A stretch of DNA of 64,000 bases from contig JAVMKO010000022.1 of the NCBI GenBank assembly GCA_032164245.1, forward strand, positions 11,097,845-11,161,844, read 5' to 3'. Shown here in pieces: positions 46,701 through 57,960 of the stretch. Each line of letters begins with the position of its first letter. The stretch's first letter is position 1. The notes below the pieces were generated by a model. It ran no database searches and was not told the origin of the DNA. It saw only the letters and a list, made by a program, of their open reading frames with translations. Both the position numbers and the translations under genes were made by a program. The stretch is from Sternotherus odoratus. Taxonomy: Eukaryota > Chordata > Testudines > Kinosternidae.

Positions 46701-49700
46701 TCCACCTCCAGGAAAACCGAGTGCAACTGGAAGTGGAAGAGGAATCCACCCGGAATCTCACTGTTTATGAATTTCCAGCACCCGAGCCTCATCTCATCTC
46801 TTCAAAATCCTCCAGTACTACCCTGATCTGTAGGTGAGATCCACTATGCTCTGACACAGAGCAAGCACAAACACAGCCGCAATCAGAGACCTTCCAAATT
46901 TTGTCTAGTTTCACAAAGCCAAACTGTATTGAATAATTTTTTCAGGACAGGCGATGCAGTTACCAGTGCCAATGTTGAGAGGATGTGCTGAACTGAAAGT
47001 TGAAGCGTGGTTATACTTTATCGGACCACTAGGTGGCAACATCTGACTTTAAAAACTCCAGAGGTGGTCTCAAAATGTCTTTAGTACAGATGAGCGGTTT
47101 TGAACAGAGTCTGTTAGAGAGGGGGAAATTGATCTCCAAGCCCAGATGGGCCAAATAATCTATTTCCCCAAATAGACTGAATAAATATTTCCCCATGTAC
47201 ATGAGTGAATAAGCTATCCTGGTGTTCAAAAACACTGAGTACAAGACCATATAATATTAAACATTGTGATATAAAACACAGCACCTAGCACAGTGGGGCC
47301 CTGGTTCCTGATTGGGGCTCTAGGTGCTACCGCAGTACAAATCATAAGTAAAAATAATTAAGATGTTATGGGAAAAAAGCCGGTGCTTTCCTGGGCTGCA
47401 CATATAGAATTCCCCTTTAGCACCAGCCTTGGACAGACCCTAGGTATTTCTGTCCTGTGCAGGGTGCTTCTTGCTAAGAATTCACTTCAGACAATGGGTG
47501 ATGCAGAATAGACTCTAGCTCACTCTCCTCTCACTGCATCTGCAGGAGGAAAGGATGGTTTGTGTCAGTCAAGTCACACGCTCTGATTGATGGTGCACTG
47601 GGGAGTTGATACCGTTAGTAAGAAGGTGCCATTTTTGAAAGTCACTGATGACGGGCGCTTTAAGAGGAGTCCGGGTGTGCTTCATTCCCAGATCTCCGGT
47701 TCCGAAATGAACTGGTCGGTCTCAGACACCTCAAATATATAAACCTGACCTGCACATCCAGGCATTTTAAGCAGAGAGGCCAAGGAATAAGTGGGCCAAA
47801 GAGATCGAAATCCCCTTTTGTCCATGGTGGGGCTCTCAAAGCTGAAGTTATAATTGCTCTGCTGTATCTAGGCTCTGGATGAAGAGAGGAAATCAGTCTC
47901 CAGGCCCAGCACTTTTCACTTACACTAAATTTGTCTATCAATTAAAAACACAACAGACCCAGGCCTCCCTCCTGTAATAGCGGTGGTATGGTGTGCTACA
48001 TTAGACAAGTGATCCCTTTGCCAATGTCCAGAGAATCCAGCCGAAGCTGGGCTGTGCTTTTCAGGCATTTGGAGAGCATCACTGTTACCTCGTTAGAACT
48101 AAAGAATGTATCAACACGCTCTGTGATATTCTGTTAAACAAACATGGGAACAAAGAGGGGGGTGTCTGCTGCTCCGTGTATCTATTGTTTGACTGCTAAA
48201 GCCATGTACGTTCCAAGTGTCCAAGTTCTGTAGAAGTTCTTTGAACAGCCACACAACAACTGAGGATGGAGAAGGCCTGCCGGATAATTTATCCATCTCT
48301 TTTCCCCTCAACTCCCAGTGCAATAGTGTTTGCTGTAGTCCATTCCCAGGGCTTTCGTCTGTCTCTTTTGGAATGTTCCAAACATCGGTCTCCCACTCGT
48401 TCCTTTGAGGGGTGAATCCAACATCTAATGGAGCTTCCTTTTAAATCAAGCTAAAGCACAAACTGCTACATCTTTGGTTGAGAAGGCTGAAGGATAGGAA
48501 TCCCATAAAACTGCTGCCTAGGCACAAACAGCATAGGTAGTCACTGGGGAGAGGTCCTACGGGCCAGTCATTTGGGAATCTCTTTGCTGGGCTAACGACC
48601 GATTAGCTCCTGACCGCTCTTGCTGATGCAGGCGAGGTATTTAGTGCCTTCAGTTGCTCTCGGGCTGTGGGACAGTCTGACCTTACTGTTTAATAGGTGT
48701 ATTGTCGGCAAGGTGTTGTTTTATCTATGACCATTATCAGGAAGCTGGAGCATGCTCAGACACCAAGAGGGAGCTCTAGCTCCCTGGGTCTGCTAGCTGG
48801 CAACAAGATTCTAAAATGGGAAGGTGTGCAATGGGCATGAGAATTCCCCACTTTTCAATGGAGGAGAAACATACCCATACACAGACAATGGGCCCAATTC
48901 TGTTCTGAGTTACAGCAGTGCACATCTGGAGTAACTCACTGGACTGCAGTGGAGAGATTCCGGTTCTCACTGCTCAGGATCAGAATTTGACTCTGTGCAC
49001 AGACTCTTCTATTTAGCACATTCAATAGCTGTCACCTTTATTGCTGGAGGCAGCATGTTCTAAGGCCTGGGACAGGGGATGGAGTCAGGACTCCTGGGTT
49101 CTAATCCCAGCTCTGCTACTGAGTCACTTTCTTTTAACCTCACCTGGAAACTGGGGACAATTTACTTAGCAAAGGAGTTTGTGAGGCTTCATCCGCTAAC
49201 TATTTGGATGATGCTAAATAAGTGCAAAGTATTATTCCTATTTTCTTTAGAAGCAGTGGGGTAAATTCTAGTGATTCTCTCTCCTGATGCACTTATTTCT
49301 CCAATCCAGGCTTCCTGATTATGGAGCTGGGGAAACTGTTGGCCACTTTGGAAGAGCGAGACCTGAGGAGGAATGGACTGGCTCCCTGAAGCAGACTGAG
49401 GTCAGTCAGGAACAGAAGGGCATTCTGGACTGGGTGACTGAGTTACAGCTCCCAGGAGCACTGTGAGGTTGTGCCCTACACGTTCCCTTTTCTCACAGGG
49501 CTGCTGTTTGTCGAACCAAGTTGCATTCTGGTGGTAAATGCCTCTTCTGTACGTGGCGTTTTGAATGTTCAAAATGCCAGCCCCACACCTAGCTCTCATG
49601 GGCTGGGTCTACACCGCACATTGCTGGTAGTGTGGCTACCTGCCACAGTGAAAAGTAGGTTGCGTCCGCACCGTGGGGTGTCACCATATGCCTCAGTGAA

Positions 49701-52473
49701 AGGCTCTGGCAGAGGGGAGACAGGGGGAAAAAGGCTCCTTTCCCCTCTGCCTCCCCCCTGCCAGAGCCTTTCCTCACTGGTGGAGCCTTTTCCTGCAGTG
49801 GGGGGAGATTCCAGCAGCAGGACGCTATGCTGCTAAATATAGCAGTGTAGATGGGGGAGGCGCTGCTTGGCTCGTAGAGGGCTGTGTAGGGTGCATATCA
49901 TAAGATTCAGGCATGTCTTTACTCACCTAAGCCATGCCTCACCATCTACACTGCTGAGAGCCATGCTGGGGAGCAGCTGAGGTGTGTACTCGACACACTG
50001 CCATAAGGCGTGTGCAGGGTAGACGCACCCATAGAGTTTAGGGGCAGAAGAGACCATTAGATCATCTAGTCTGACCTCTTCAGGCCATTGTATTGTACTG
50101 GTTACCCCAGGTTAAATTGGGTTAAACTAAAGCATTTCAGCCCTTAGCAGACTACCTGCTTGCATGCCACAGGTGAGAGCAAGCTGCTACCAGTGCAATG
50201 GCAGGGGATAGATTGGGCAGTCTATGCCCAGATGGCCTGTGCTCGTCCAGTTACATCAGCTGACTAGGAGGCAGGACTCTTGGGTTCTATTCCTGCCTCT
50301 GCTGCTGTTGATTGTGTGACCAAGAGTGAGGCGCGGTGGCCAAGGCTTTCAAAAAAGGAGACCTCAAGTTAGGCGCTAAGTCTATACTTAGGCCCTCAAG
50401 TAAATGAGCTGATTTTCAATGGTGCTAAATGTCCAGCAGCTCCCACTGAAATCCACAGGAGCTCAGCATTTTGAAAATCAGGCCACTTATTTAGGTGACT
50501 AAACTTTGGACTCAGGAGCCTAAGGTTAGGCCTCCGTTTATTAAAATTATGGCCTCAACCACCCGTGCCTCAGTTTCCCCATCTCTCCAATGGAATATGT
50601 AATAGTTGTTCTTCTCGGGCGTGTTGCTGGGGTTAGTGCAGTGTTTATAAAAACACCTAGAGATCTTGGGAGGATGTTCAGCATGCTATAAAACGATTGG
50701 TGGAAGAAACCACCAGTCCCCAGGAGGAGGAAGTGTCGTGAAAATTCAAACATCAGTCTAAAGGCACCGTGCTTCTGATTCAGTATCACTCCCATAGCCT
50801 GAGTCCAGCGCTAGTGTGAGACCGGAGCAGGTAGGGATCAGCAAGCCCCCTTCCAAAGTGAGGATGGCTGGGAGTGGAGATAAAGCACTTCCTCCCTATC
50901 CCGTGTGGGGAAAGCCCATTTGGAATGCAGCAAAGCACAGCACAACATGCCTGTGCCCACTCCCAGGCCCCGTGCGGGTGGGTGGGTGCGGAATTCTTTG
51001 GAGGATTTTGTTTCTCGCTCCATCAAAGTACAGTTGTTTTGTCTTTTCTCTGGTAGCTGCGCTGGGGGGAGGGGAAGCGCCCAATTATCATTTTACAAAT
51101 CTAGTGTGGAGGCGGCTGCTTTGCCTTGTCTTATCCAGAACGTGGCATTTCGGTTTTTTCCCCGCACATGAGCGTTGACGCGGCCGGCTCACTGGGTGAT
51201 GCGCAGGCAGCGGCGGTTTGCATAAGAGCTTGTGGTGGCACCTGGGGACTTCCTGCTAAGGGCGATTATAGCTCCTTCTGCCCCACCCATGCCTCGGCCA
51301 ATCGATGTTCTTCCTCCCCCCTCCAAACTGGGTTCCAGGAGTGCGGGTGTGATCCTGACGCTGTGTGCAGCCACAACGCCTGTCCTCTGAGGCTCTCGGA
51401 GGGCTCTGCACACAGTAATTAAGCCAGTGAGGTGGATGGGTGTAGGTGGCAAACTGAGGCACAGAGGTTAAGGGCTGGATTTCCAGGGGCCCGGAAGCCA
51501 ATGGGAACCCATTGGTGTTGGCATCTCTGAAAGTGAGGCCATGTAGCGACTATGGCAACAAATGGAGTCAGTGGGACTAGAACCCAGAGCCCTTCCACCC
51601 CTGTTCTCACCATCAAGGGCGGAGCTGGGGGCAAGTGCAGGAGGGGACGAGCGTGAGCACCAGACCAGCCGGAGGGAGAGGAACCCTTGGGCCTTGTCAA
51701 TGCTAGTAACTGGAGAGCCCTTTGGTCAGCACTGGTGCTAGCAGTGGGACAAGCCAGTGAAGTCCAGGCTCTGCACCCTTTTTTGGCCCCAGCCAGGGTT
51801 ACTTCCACTGCATGCATCCGACGAAGTGGGTATTAGCCCACGAAAGCTGATGCTTCAATACTTTAGTTAGTCTTTAAGGTGCCACAGAACTCTTTGTCAC
51901 TTCTGCAATTCCAGACTAACATGTCTACCTCTCTGATTCTTAGCTTCTGGAGAGACATGGCAATGGATGGAGAGGGAAATGAAGAACCACAGGGATGGGG
52001 AGTGACTGTCTTCAGCTAGGGGCTGGAGCAAACTGGAGGCAGTGAGGTTCAGGGCATGCTGAGGAGAAGGCTCTTGCAACTGTAATGGCAAGACTGTGGG
52101 AGGGGAGCATGGAGGCCATTGGCGGGTGAGCAGAAGGGGAAGGGAAGAGACTCCAGATTCATAGACTTCCAGGCCAGAAGGGACCAGTCTGACCATCTCA
52201 GCTGACCTCCTGCACACCACAAGCCAGAGAACCTACCCCGGTAGAGACTGACCATCCCTCTTCCAGACACATGGGACTGGCCCGTGGAGAAGGAGTCACT
52301 TCTCCCTTCCCTTGTGTTCCAGGAGCTGAGGGGACTGGGCAGCAGGCAGTGACATTGGTCAGACAGCTCTGCATTCGCCAGTGTGATTCAGTAACACTCT
52401 TTCTCTCTGCCCTGGCCAGAGCCTGCTCCTAGAAGAGATGGACAGTGGCCCCAAGACCAAGCGTATGTTTTGA
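40251..52473 (+). CDS. GGNBP1: GGNBP1-like gene (exon 1 copy a plus five downstream exons, 341 aa model)
   Basis: Plus-strand exons 40251-40795, 44389-44507, 45119-45213, 46712-46833, 49310-49400 and 52420-52473 join with GT/AG sites in phases 2, 1, 0, 2, 0. They give 341 codons plus TGA from the ATG at 40251. Landmarks are WNKLINMYKQRRKLP and the C-terminal SLLLEEMD, which match LLNMYKQ and HLLLEEMD in mammalian gametogenetin-binding protein 1 as I recall it. The head-to-head position next to BAK1 is the mammalian arrangement. The mammalian protein is testis-expressed, binds gametogenetin and has been linked to mitochondria. The N-terminal exon is acidic (run of six Glu) and low-complexity. 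The human gene is, as I recall, listed as a pseudogene; here all frames are open. A second copy of exon 1 lies at 43.1-43.6 kb. Confidence 0.78.
40796..43044. other. Segment between the two GGNBP1 exon 1 copies
   Basis: Holds the relic at 42.44-42.53 kb and, just before it at about 42308-42375, a short inverted-repeat element end (ccaggtctacactagaaaag). Homology between copies begins upstream of the exon near 40107 and 42963 (gaacccctggg, then tttcaatttgaatcc). Otherwise unrecognised. Confidence 0.55.
42440..42530 (+). pseudogene. Decayed third copy of the GGNBP1 exon 1 end
   Basis: tccctcctatgatggacccc, agtggcttggagatgggaga and gtcaacactgctgtg match copy b near 43443-43515, but with a frame break (gactggtgatttt). 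The element ends resemble copy b, not copy a. It lies between copies a and b. Confidence 0.7.
43143..43610 (+). CDS. GGNBP1: GGNBP1 large 5' exon, copy b (tandem duplicate)
   Basis: The frame is open from about 43045 to the donor ATGGGGAAA|GTGAGT at 43610/43611 (phase 2). Over about 117 residues it is about 87% identical to copy a by hand count (for example VLQLVRNLFGLRQSAQE in both), then diverges. The ATG of copy a is TTG here, so copy b needs an upstream start or splicing into the acceptor tttgtttccagcag (43142 or 43145). With that acceptor the exon is phase 2 to phase 2 and keeps the frame. Confidence 0.65.
44389..44507 (+). CDS. GGNBP1: GGNBP1 exon 2
   Basis: Acceptor ttctcggttcag|GGCTGG, donor CTGAAAG|GTGAGG. 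In frame it reads AGISQVLRADEEGIT ... MTPKDFHAKEERERLLK; either copy of exon 1 joins it in frame. Confidence 0.75.
45119..45213 (+). CDS. GGNBP1: GGNBP1 exon 3
   Basis: Acceptor ttttgtaaacag|AGGATC, donor CCTAAG|GTTGGT. Encodes EDLNGGSPKAELSPWNKL then INMYKQRRKLPVPK. The NMYKQ motif is the best match to mammalian GGNBP1. Confidence 0.8.
45720..45940 (-). repeat. MIR-like SINE (reverse)
   Basis: gatggggaactgaggcacag, then ggacttaaacccaggtctcc, the reverse complement of MIR core plus tRNA-like part. Confidence 0.75.
46384..46540 (+). repeat. MIR-like SINE (forward)
   Basis: ggactgggagtcagcagact ... ccctgggcaagtcat ... cctcagtttccccatctgta, characteristic MIR order; lies in GGNBP1 intron 3, just upstream of exon 4. 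Confidence 0.85.
46712..46833 (+). CDS. GGNBP1: GGNBP1 exon 4
   Basis: Acceptor cacttccacctccag|GAAAAC, donor ATCTGTAG|GTGAGA. Encodes ENRVQLEVEEESTRNL then TVYEFPAPEPHLIS; the acidic run followed by a short hydrophobic/Ser-Thr stretch mirrors the mammalian order. Confidence 0.78.
46834..49309. other. GGNBP1 intron 4
   Basis: Contains a dispersed 'agcacctagcaca' repeat (47.28-47.35 kb), a 'gagtaactcactgga...' type repeat (about 48.88-48.98 kb) and a MIR (49.05-49.25 kb). No extra exon recognised. Confidence 0.55.
49050..49255 (+). repeat. MIR-like SINE (forward)
   Basis: ggactcctgggttctaatcc, cagctctgctactgagtcac and a shortened core; 3' end with tgctaaataagtgcaaagta. Confidence 0.75.
49310..49400 (+). 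CDS. GGNBP1: GGNBP1 exon 5
   Basis: Acceptor tctccaatccag|GCTTCC, donor CAGACTGAG|GTCAGT. The phase set by exon 4 gives LPDYGAGETVGHFGRAR ... SLKQTE, open to the donor and in phase with exon 6. The alternative frame (GFLIMELGKLLATLEER) looks like the mammalian sequence but hits a TGA before the donor. Confidence 0.6.
49602..50032. mobile_element. Inverted-repeat element of the 'gtctacac' type with internal hairpin
   Basis: Ends gggtctacaccgcaca and tgtgcagggtagacgcaccc are imperfect inverted repeats. An inner pair (aaaggctctggcagagggg near 49700 and cccctctgcc...ccagagccttt near 49743-49773) forms a hairpin. In GGNBP1 intron 5. Confidence 0.65.
50033..50100 (+). repeat. CR1 3' tail fragment
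   Basis: catagagtttaggggcagaa ... gatcatctagtctgacctct, as in reptile CR1 ends. The following 50101-51805 holds MIR-like pieces (about 50255-50345 and 50560-50700) and unrecognised sequence within GGNBP1 intron 5. Confidence 0.7.
51806..51945. repeat. Reptile interspersed repeat ('cgaagtgggtatt' family)
   Basis: gcatccgacgaagtgggtat, cccacgaaagctgatgcttc, agtctttaaggtgccacaga: the half-element corresponding to the right side of the 10.3 kb foldback. Confidence 0.8.
52158..52250 (+). repeat. CR1 3' tail fragment
   Basis: attcatagacttccaggcca, gaagggaccagtctgaccat; ends about 170 bp before the last GGNBP1 exon. Confidence 0.7.
52420..52473 (+). CDS. GGNBP1: GGNBP1 last coding exon
   Basis: Acceptor ctctctgccctggccag|AGCCTG; encodes SLLLEEMDSGPKTKRMF then TGA. 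LLLEEMD matches the mammalian C terminus. A consensus donor gtgagt begins 6 nt after the stop (52480), suggesting a 3' UTR intron or alternative ending. Confidence 0.75.
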   Translation, partial: SLLLEEMDSGPKTKRMF

Positions 52474-52753
52474 TCACGGTGAGTCTGCAAGCCCCATCTA
52501 ACAGATGAAGAAAGAAGACTGAGACCTGTTCTTTTGTCCCCACCAAGCTGGTGTCTGGGACAAGGCCTTTTAGCTGTAAGCTTGTTCCTGTTTCCTCTTT
52601 CAGTCACCCCCCTACCCCACCCCAAACTCAGCCTCCCCCCTTTGAATGTTTATCCCCTTGCCTAGGCTGGCATCCACTGTATTTTTAGAGTAAGTGTTTG
52701 ATGTTGATTGATTGTTCTCAGTTCTCCCTAAGATCACAGACTCCTCCCCCCTT

Positions 52754-52759
52754 ATTAAA
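52754..52759 (+). terminator. Candidate GGNBP1 polyadenylation signal
   Basis: ATTAAA about 280 nt past the stop, followed by a GT-rich ttctgtgttg. Only relevant if the donor at 52480 is not used. Confidence 0.3.
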
Positions 52760-53834
52760 TGGAGTTCTGTGTTGAATTAATTTCCTTCTTGGTTTGGGTT
52801 TTTTTTGTTGGTGGTGCTGGTTCTTTGTATATTCCGTGTTCAAAAATTAATTTAGAAATTTGCAGGGAGCATAAAGATGGACAAATCTCTCCTGCCTTCT
52901 CACCTCATGGCCGACTTTAGAGAGGAGAAAGATCTATTGTTAGGTTACCTAGTCTACTACCTCACCAAAGCAGGATTGACTAGGGATACAGAGCATCTTC
53001 CATTCACTTTGGGGGAGGAAAAGACAGGGAACCCCTTTGTTTGCTTTGAGGGATCTTCCCCCAATTGCAGAGTGAGAGATGAGATCTCCTCTTCCCGGTT
53101 CTGTCACTCACAGGAAGAAAGGTGTCCTACCTCCTCCATTTGCTGATGGGTAACTTGGGTATCAGGGGATGACAGAAACCCATTCCTCTTGTCTGTGCAC
53201 TGGTGTGGAGTCACTGCACCTCCGCGGTGCGCCACCATTGCCAGTCAGACCCTTCCGCACAGCTCACTGCGACTAATGGTGCCGACAGACCCGAGCGTGG
53301 GTGGTGGCCACTGACCTCACTTCGTCCTGCACTTCCACCCCATGTTTTAGCAGCGCTGGGCACTTCAACCAGTGACCTCGGGCAAGTGTTCTCCGAACGC
53401 CGCCTTGGCCTCAGACACCTCCTTGAGCCAATCCCCGGCTCTTCCAGACGGGCTGCATGAGCCCGTGCTAATCTGGGAATTCTATGACAGGAAGCCCACG
53501 CCCAGCCAACCTGCCAGAAGACAAAGCCTGCAGCGTACACATAGGCTCCCAGGGGTGTTCCTGTGCAGAGCTGCGGCTATTTTTGACCGTTTCCCAGCCC
53601 TAGAGCCATGCTGGGGTATTTCCAGGGGCTCCATGGAGGCTAGGGAATGAGGTACCCATGCACCTGCTTTTCCCACGTCGCTGTGGTCATCCCCATTGCA
53701 GTGAGTAACTGGAGTTCATTGCCACAAGATGCCATTGAGGCTAAGAGCTCAAGAAAGGATTGAACATTGATATGGCCAATGAGAACAGTCCTGGCTGTTT
53801 TTATAAAGGGTCTATGTATAACAGAAAGGCAATA

Positions 53835-54045
53835 TTGCCTAGTGGCTTCAGCACCAGACTAGGATTCAGGAGACCTTTGTTCTAGTTCTGTGGCTCACTT
53901 GCTGGAAGATTGTAGACAAGTCACTTCCCTGTTCTGTGCTTCAGTTTCCCCATCTGTGAAATGGGGAATATTAACACCGAGCTCCTTTGAAAAGTGCTTT
54001 GAGAGCTACTGACAAAAAGTGCTAGGTAAGAGCTAGGGATTATTC
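53835..54045 (+). repeat. MIR SINE, near full length (forward)
   Basis: tRNA-like head (attgcctagtggcttcagca), gagacctttgttctagttct, core cagtttccccatctgtgaaa and tail gaaaagtgctttgagagcta. The best-preserved MIR in the window. Confidence 0.9.
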
Positions 54046-54264
54046 CAAATCCTCCTGTGTTGGGACATAAACCAACAAGGAAGATTTCGCTGTGAACGGG
54101 TTCCTCCATAATGATTCACTACAGGGGTTCATGCACCTTCCTGTGAAGCAGATGATGTTGGTCACTCTCAGATGTGATGCTAAATTAGATGGACCTCAGG
54201 TCTGATCCATTCCTGATGGGAATCTTTCCTGAGTAAAGACAGTAGGATTTGACCTATGGAATTT

Positions 54265-54460
54265 ACAGTATAATAATACCTTGCTCTGGTCACTAGCTCT
54301 CCCAGTGCTTTACAAAGTATCATTAATCCCATTTCACAGATAGAGAAACTGAGGCACTCAGGGGAAAGTCACTTGCACAAGGTCATGCAGCAGGCCCAAG
54401 ACAGAGCTGGGAATTGATTCCAAATCTAGTGTGCTCTCCACTAGGCTATGCCGCCTTCAG
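54265..54460 (-). repeat. MIR-like SINE (reverse)
   Basis: gatagagaaactgaggcact ... gtgtgctctccactaggcta, reverse orientation. Confidence 0.7.
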
Positions 54461-56424
54461 GAGCCTGCCCCCCCTTATAAAAATTGTGGCAGCACCATTG
54501 TGCTCAGGGATGCTGGGAGGCTTAATTAATTGGAAAGCACTGGGAGACCCTTGGATAGAAGACGCTATCACTGAGTGGACACGGTAGTGCCAAGCCATGA
54601 GTCAGACCCCAACAAATCATGAGATTGACTTAAAATCAAAAGACTGAAAACAGAATACATTGTGAGGTTCTTGTAATTCACCTTACAGTGTTTGAGCCTT
54701 TAAATTACACTTGGGGCCTTCAAGCTTTTCTCTATAGCCACAAGGACTAGGAAATGAGGGTTGAGGCTCACTCCTAATCACTTGGCTCTAGGAGGCAGTG
54801 CTCTAAAAAAACAAATACCACCACCACAAGTATCCCCCGAGGGTGGGCAACATCGGGGTTTCTCTGCTTGCGGGCAGGATTTGGATCAGTTTGGTTCACA
54901 GTGAGCTTGGCCACACAACAGCCTGGTCTGAGTGGGAGATAGGATTGTAGGATTAACAACACCTGTGTTTGATTAACTTGCCTTCTCAGCACAAAGCAGG
55001 CAGGTTGCCAGTCGGGGCTGAAGGGAATTCTGAGCTCAGACCTTTGTATCTGCTACGCTGAGTTTAAAGCACCCTCAGGCCTGGGGTAGAGGTTCTTCTG
55101 TATGGGCAGAAGCAGGGAGGAAGGAGCAATGGTGGGCTATAGCCCAGGTTAATGCTGCAGTGAAGAGATATCTTAGGAGGCAGGGCATAGCCCTGCACCA
55201 CCAAAGCCAGCATTTCCCATGCATTGCCACTGTACAGCAAGATGTCTGCTATCAAGTAAGGCAGATGAGGGACAGGAGCCACCACAGGCCTATGCAAGGA
55301 GATCTACACATCCCTGTTCCTCAAGTTCTCCTGCTTCTCTCTTGACTGAACAGGCTCCAGGTGGTCAGAAGAGTGCCCTGCCTGTCCCCCTCCCTCCAAG
55401 TACATGAGCTTTGCCCCCTTAATTAGATGTGACGAAGCCTTTAAAAGTAGTCCGTCTGTCATTCTCCCTGAAAGGGTGGGGGCTACTGCTTGTGGGAGCC
55501 AGGTGTGGGGATTTGTCTCACTTGCCAGCAGCCTATGCTATGCTCCATCAGGAAAAAGCAACAAGTCAGTGCACTGACTCCAGGCCAGCCTGGCTGTACC
55601 CCCTGCCCGGGAGAGATGAACAGGTGAGCCCCCCTGAGGTAATGTGCACAGACGTGAGTATGTTGGTCCCTCAGCTGGCTCCCTGGGAGGGCTTGGAGCA
55701 TTGCAAGGTTTTGGTGTCTGCATGCTCCTGCTAAATGGCTGATGCACAGATGGGGGGGGGGAGCATTTATCAGATGTCAGAGCAGCATTTGTGCTTCAGT
55801 CTTGCAGGGGGCACTTTGAAAACCTGATCCCTTCCCTGCTTGTTTCATGGTGTGTAGGGCTGGGCTCTGATGTGTCTTGAGGTTTGTCTAGCCTGAGCAA
55901 TAAACAGCAGGGGATTCCCCTCCGGGTGCCCTCCCAAGGGCCTCATGCAAAGGCAGGGTTTTGGTGTCTGCTTGCTCCTTCTACATGGCTCCTTGCATGG
56001 AGGAATATTGCTGCATTGGTCCAATGCTCTCTGATCTTTTTCCATGTCTTCCAAAGTAAAGGCCCCACTCCTCAGGAGAGGGCAGTGTGATCCCCGGGTG
56101 GCTGCTATGGAAGTCACAGACTGATCTGTAGTGGCCTGCGGCAGAGATTCTTGTTAATAAGGGCAGAGGGAAAGCCCTGACTTGTACTAGCCAATAATTC
56201 AACTCTTGGGGGCTATCATGTGTGTCTAGCTGTTGCATATCTGACCGTGTGAGTCCTACGTGGGGTTCTCCCTGCCAGCAGGTGCAGAATATTAGCTGTC
56301 TCCTGCTCCTTGGTAACAGTTTGTGCCCTTTTAGGAGTACTCCAGGTGATCATAAATTGACCCCAATAGAACTGGCAGTAACTTGTGCTCTGCATGTTCA
56401 AAGTCCTGTGCAAGAGTGAGCGGA

Positions 56425-56580
56425 TTAGTCCTCACAACCTCCTTGTGAGGTGACTGGTGTTACCCCAGTTTTATCCCTAGGGAAACTGAGGCACAAAATG
56501 ACAAGACTGGCGTACGGCCTGACAGAGCTGGAACTAGAAGTCAGGTGTGTCTGACTCTGAGCCCTGTGGTCATTCCTCCA
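56425..56580 (-). repeat. MIR-like SINE (reverse)
   Basis: ctagggaaactgaggcacaa ... cagagctggaactagaagtc, reverse orientation, decayed. Confidence 0.6.
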
Positions 56581-57659
56581 GACCCTGCTGTGGGAGTTCA
56601 GCTTGGTGAAGTCAGGCTCCAGGGGGTCCCCAAGACTCATGCAGGTGGGGTGCAGTGGTTCAGAAAGCGCTACTGGGATCAAAGTAGGATCCCATGAAAT
56701 CCAATGGCAAAACTCCAGCCACACCAGGCCCAGGATCTCTTCCCAAGGCCTTGTCTACACGGGAGATTGTCCCATGTCAGGTGGGGGCAGCAGGGTTTCA
56801 TTTGTAATGAAGGAAGTGCAGGGACTCAAGCAATTTTTTTGTTTTTACTTTCATACCTGATGCAGCAGGCCCAGGGATGCCGGGGCTCTGAGTGGCCGGG
56901 CCCAGAGGTGCTGGGGCTACCCTGGCACAAAGTAAGCCCTGGGTTGCAGTGACACAAACACCTACAGTAGACCAAGCAAGTCCTGACTCTCCACAGAGTG
57001 TCTATCCCCTGCTGGAAATGGCACTGAGCTCCTCCAATGCAAATGTCCTTGTGTGCACTGGTGAGATGGAGGCACATCCCCCAGAGTGTGCGAGGCCTGC
57101 ACACAACTCCTATGCCTCTCAATCCCACCCAGCAGGTACAACTCCCATTCAGTGAGCCAATTCTCTCTTTTCCCCTCCCTGGTGTGACTCCAATTGACAC
57201 AGAGCAAGCTCCATGGATCCCAGGGTCATAAAACGACTGCCTCAGCCCATTCATTCCCACAGTGCATTTCCTTTCATCCCCACATCAAAGAAGCTCATAA
57301 AATGGATCCCAAATGCAAACCTTGGAGGCTGTGCTTCCCGTGGGGCTACTTACCCGCCCTGTTCCTGGCACCTCGAGTTGCCTGGGGAAAGCTGAGCTGA
57401 GAGGCAATATGTTTGTTTGTTTTTTTTCCCCTTGAGCTCCTGCATCTTACCTGCTTTCCCCAGGGAGTGAGTTAGTGGCTTAGCCTGCTGAGCAGTAACC
57501 CACACTACTCTGTAGCAGAGCATGTGCTTATATCAAGGCTGTAATTTAAACTTTGTTTGGCAGTCATGAATACAAAACGTTACCAGGGAGGGGACGAATC
57601 TCAAACCAGTTCTTGTAGATGAAGTTTTAAGGCCAGAGAGACGGGAGGGGATTGAGACC

Positions 57660-57960
57660 TCTTAGGGCTTGTCTACACTTGAAATGTGATAGTGTCTACA
57701 CTGAAGTGCTGCAGCTACCTATGCCAACAGGAGGGATTCTCCCATCAGCCTAGGTAATCCACCTCCCTGTGAATTTTTCACACCCCTGAGTGATGTAGTT
57801 AAGCAGACTTTATTTTCTATCCCGCTCTTCTTAGACCTGGTCTACATTAGAAAATTAGGTCAGTTAAATGATGTTGGTTGGGGTGTGAAAAATTCACACC
57901 GTTGAGCGACGAAGTTTGGCCGATCTAACCCCCAGGGTAGCTGGCGCTAGGTCAGCGGAA
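57660..57960. mobile_element. Cluster of two short inverted-repeat element fragments
   Basis: gggcttgtctacacttgaaa begins one element at about 57666; cctggtctacattagaaaat begins a second at about 57836, with gttgagcgacgaagtttggc and ctaacccccagggtagctgg inside. Both are the 'gtctacac' type common across this window. Confidence 0.6.

Noticed and set aside
52877..53146. Plus-strand 89-codon frame after GGNBP1
   Set aside because: No similarity recognised and no acceptor or donor that joins it to GGNBP1 in frame.
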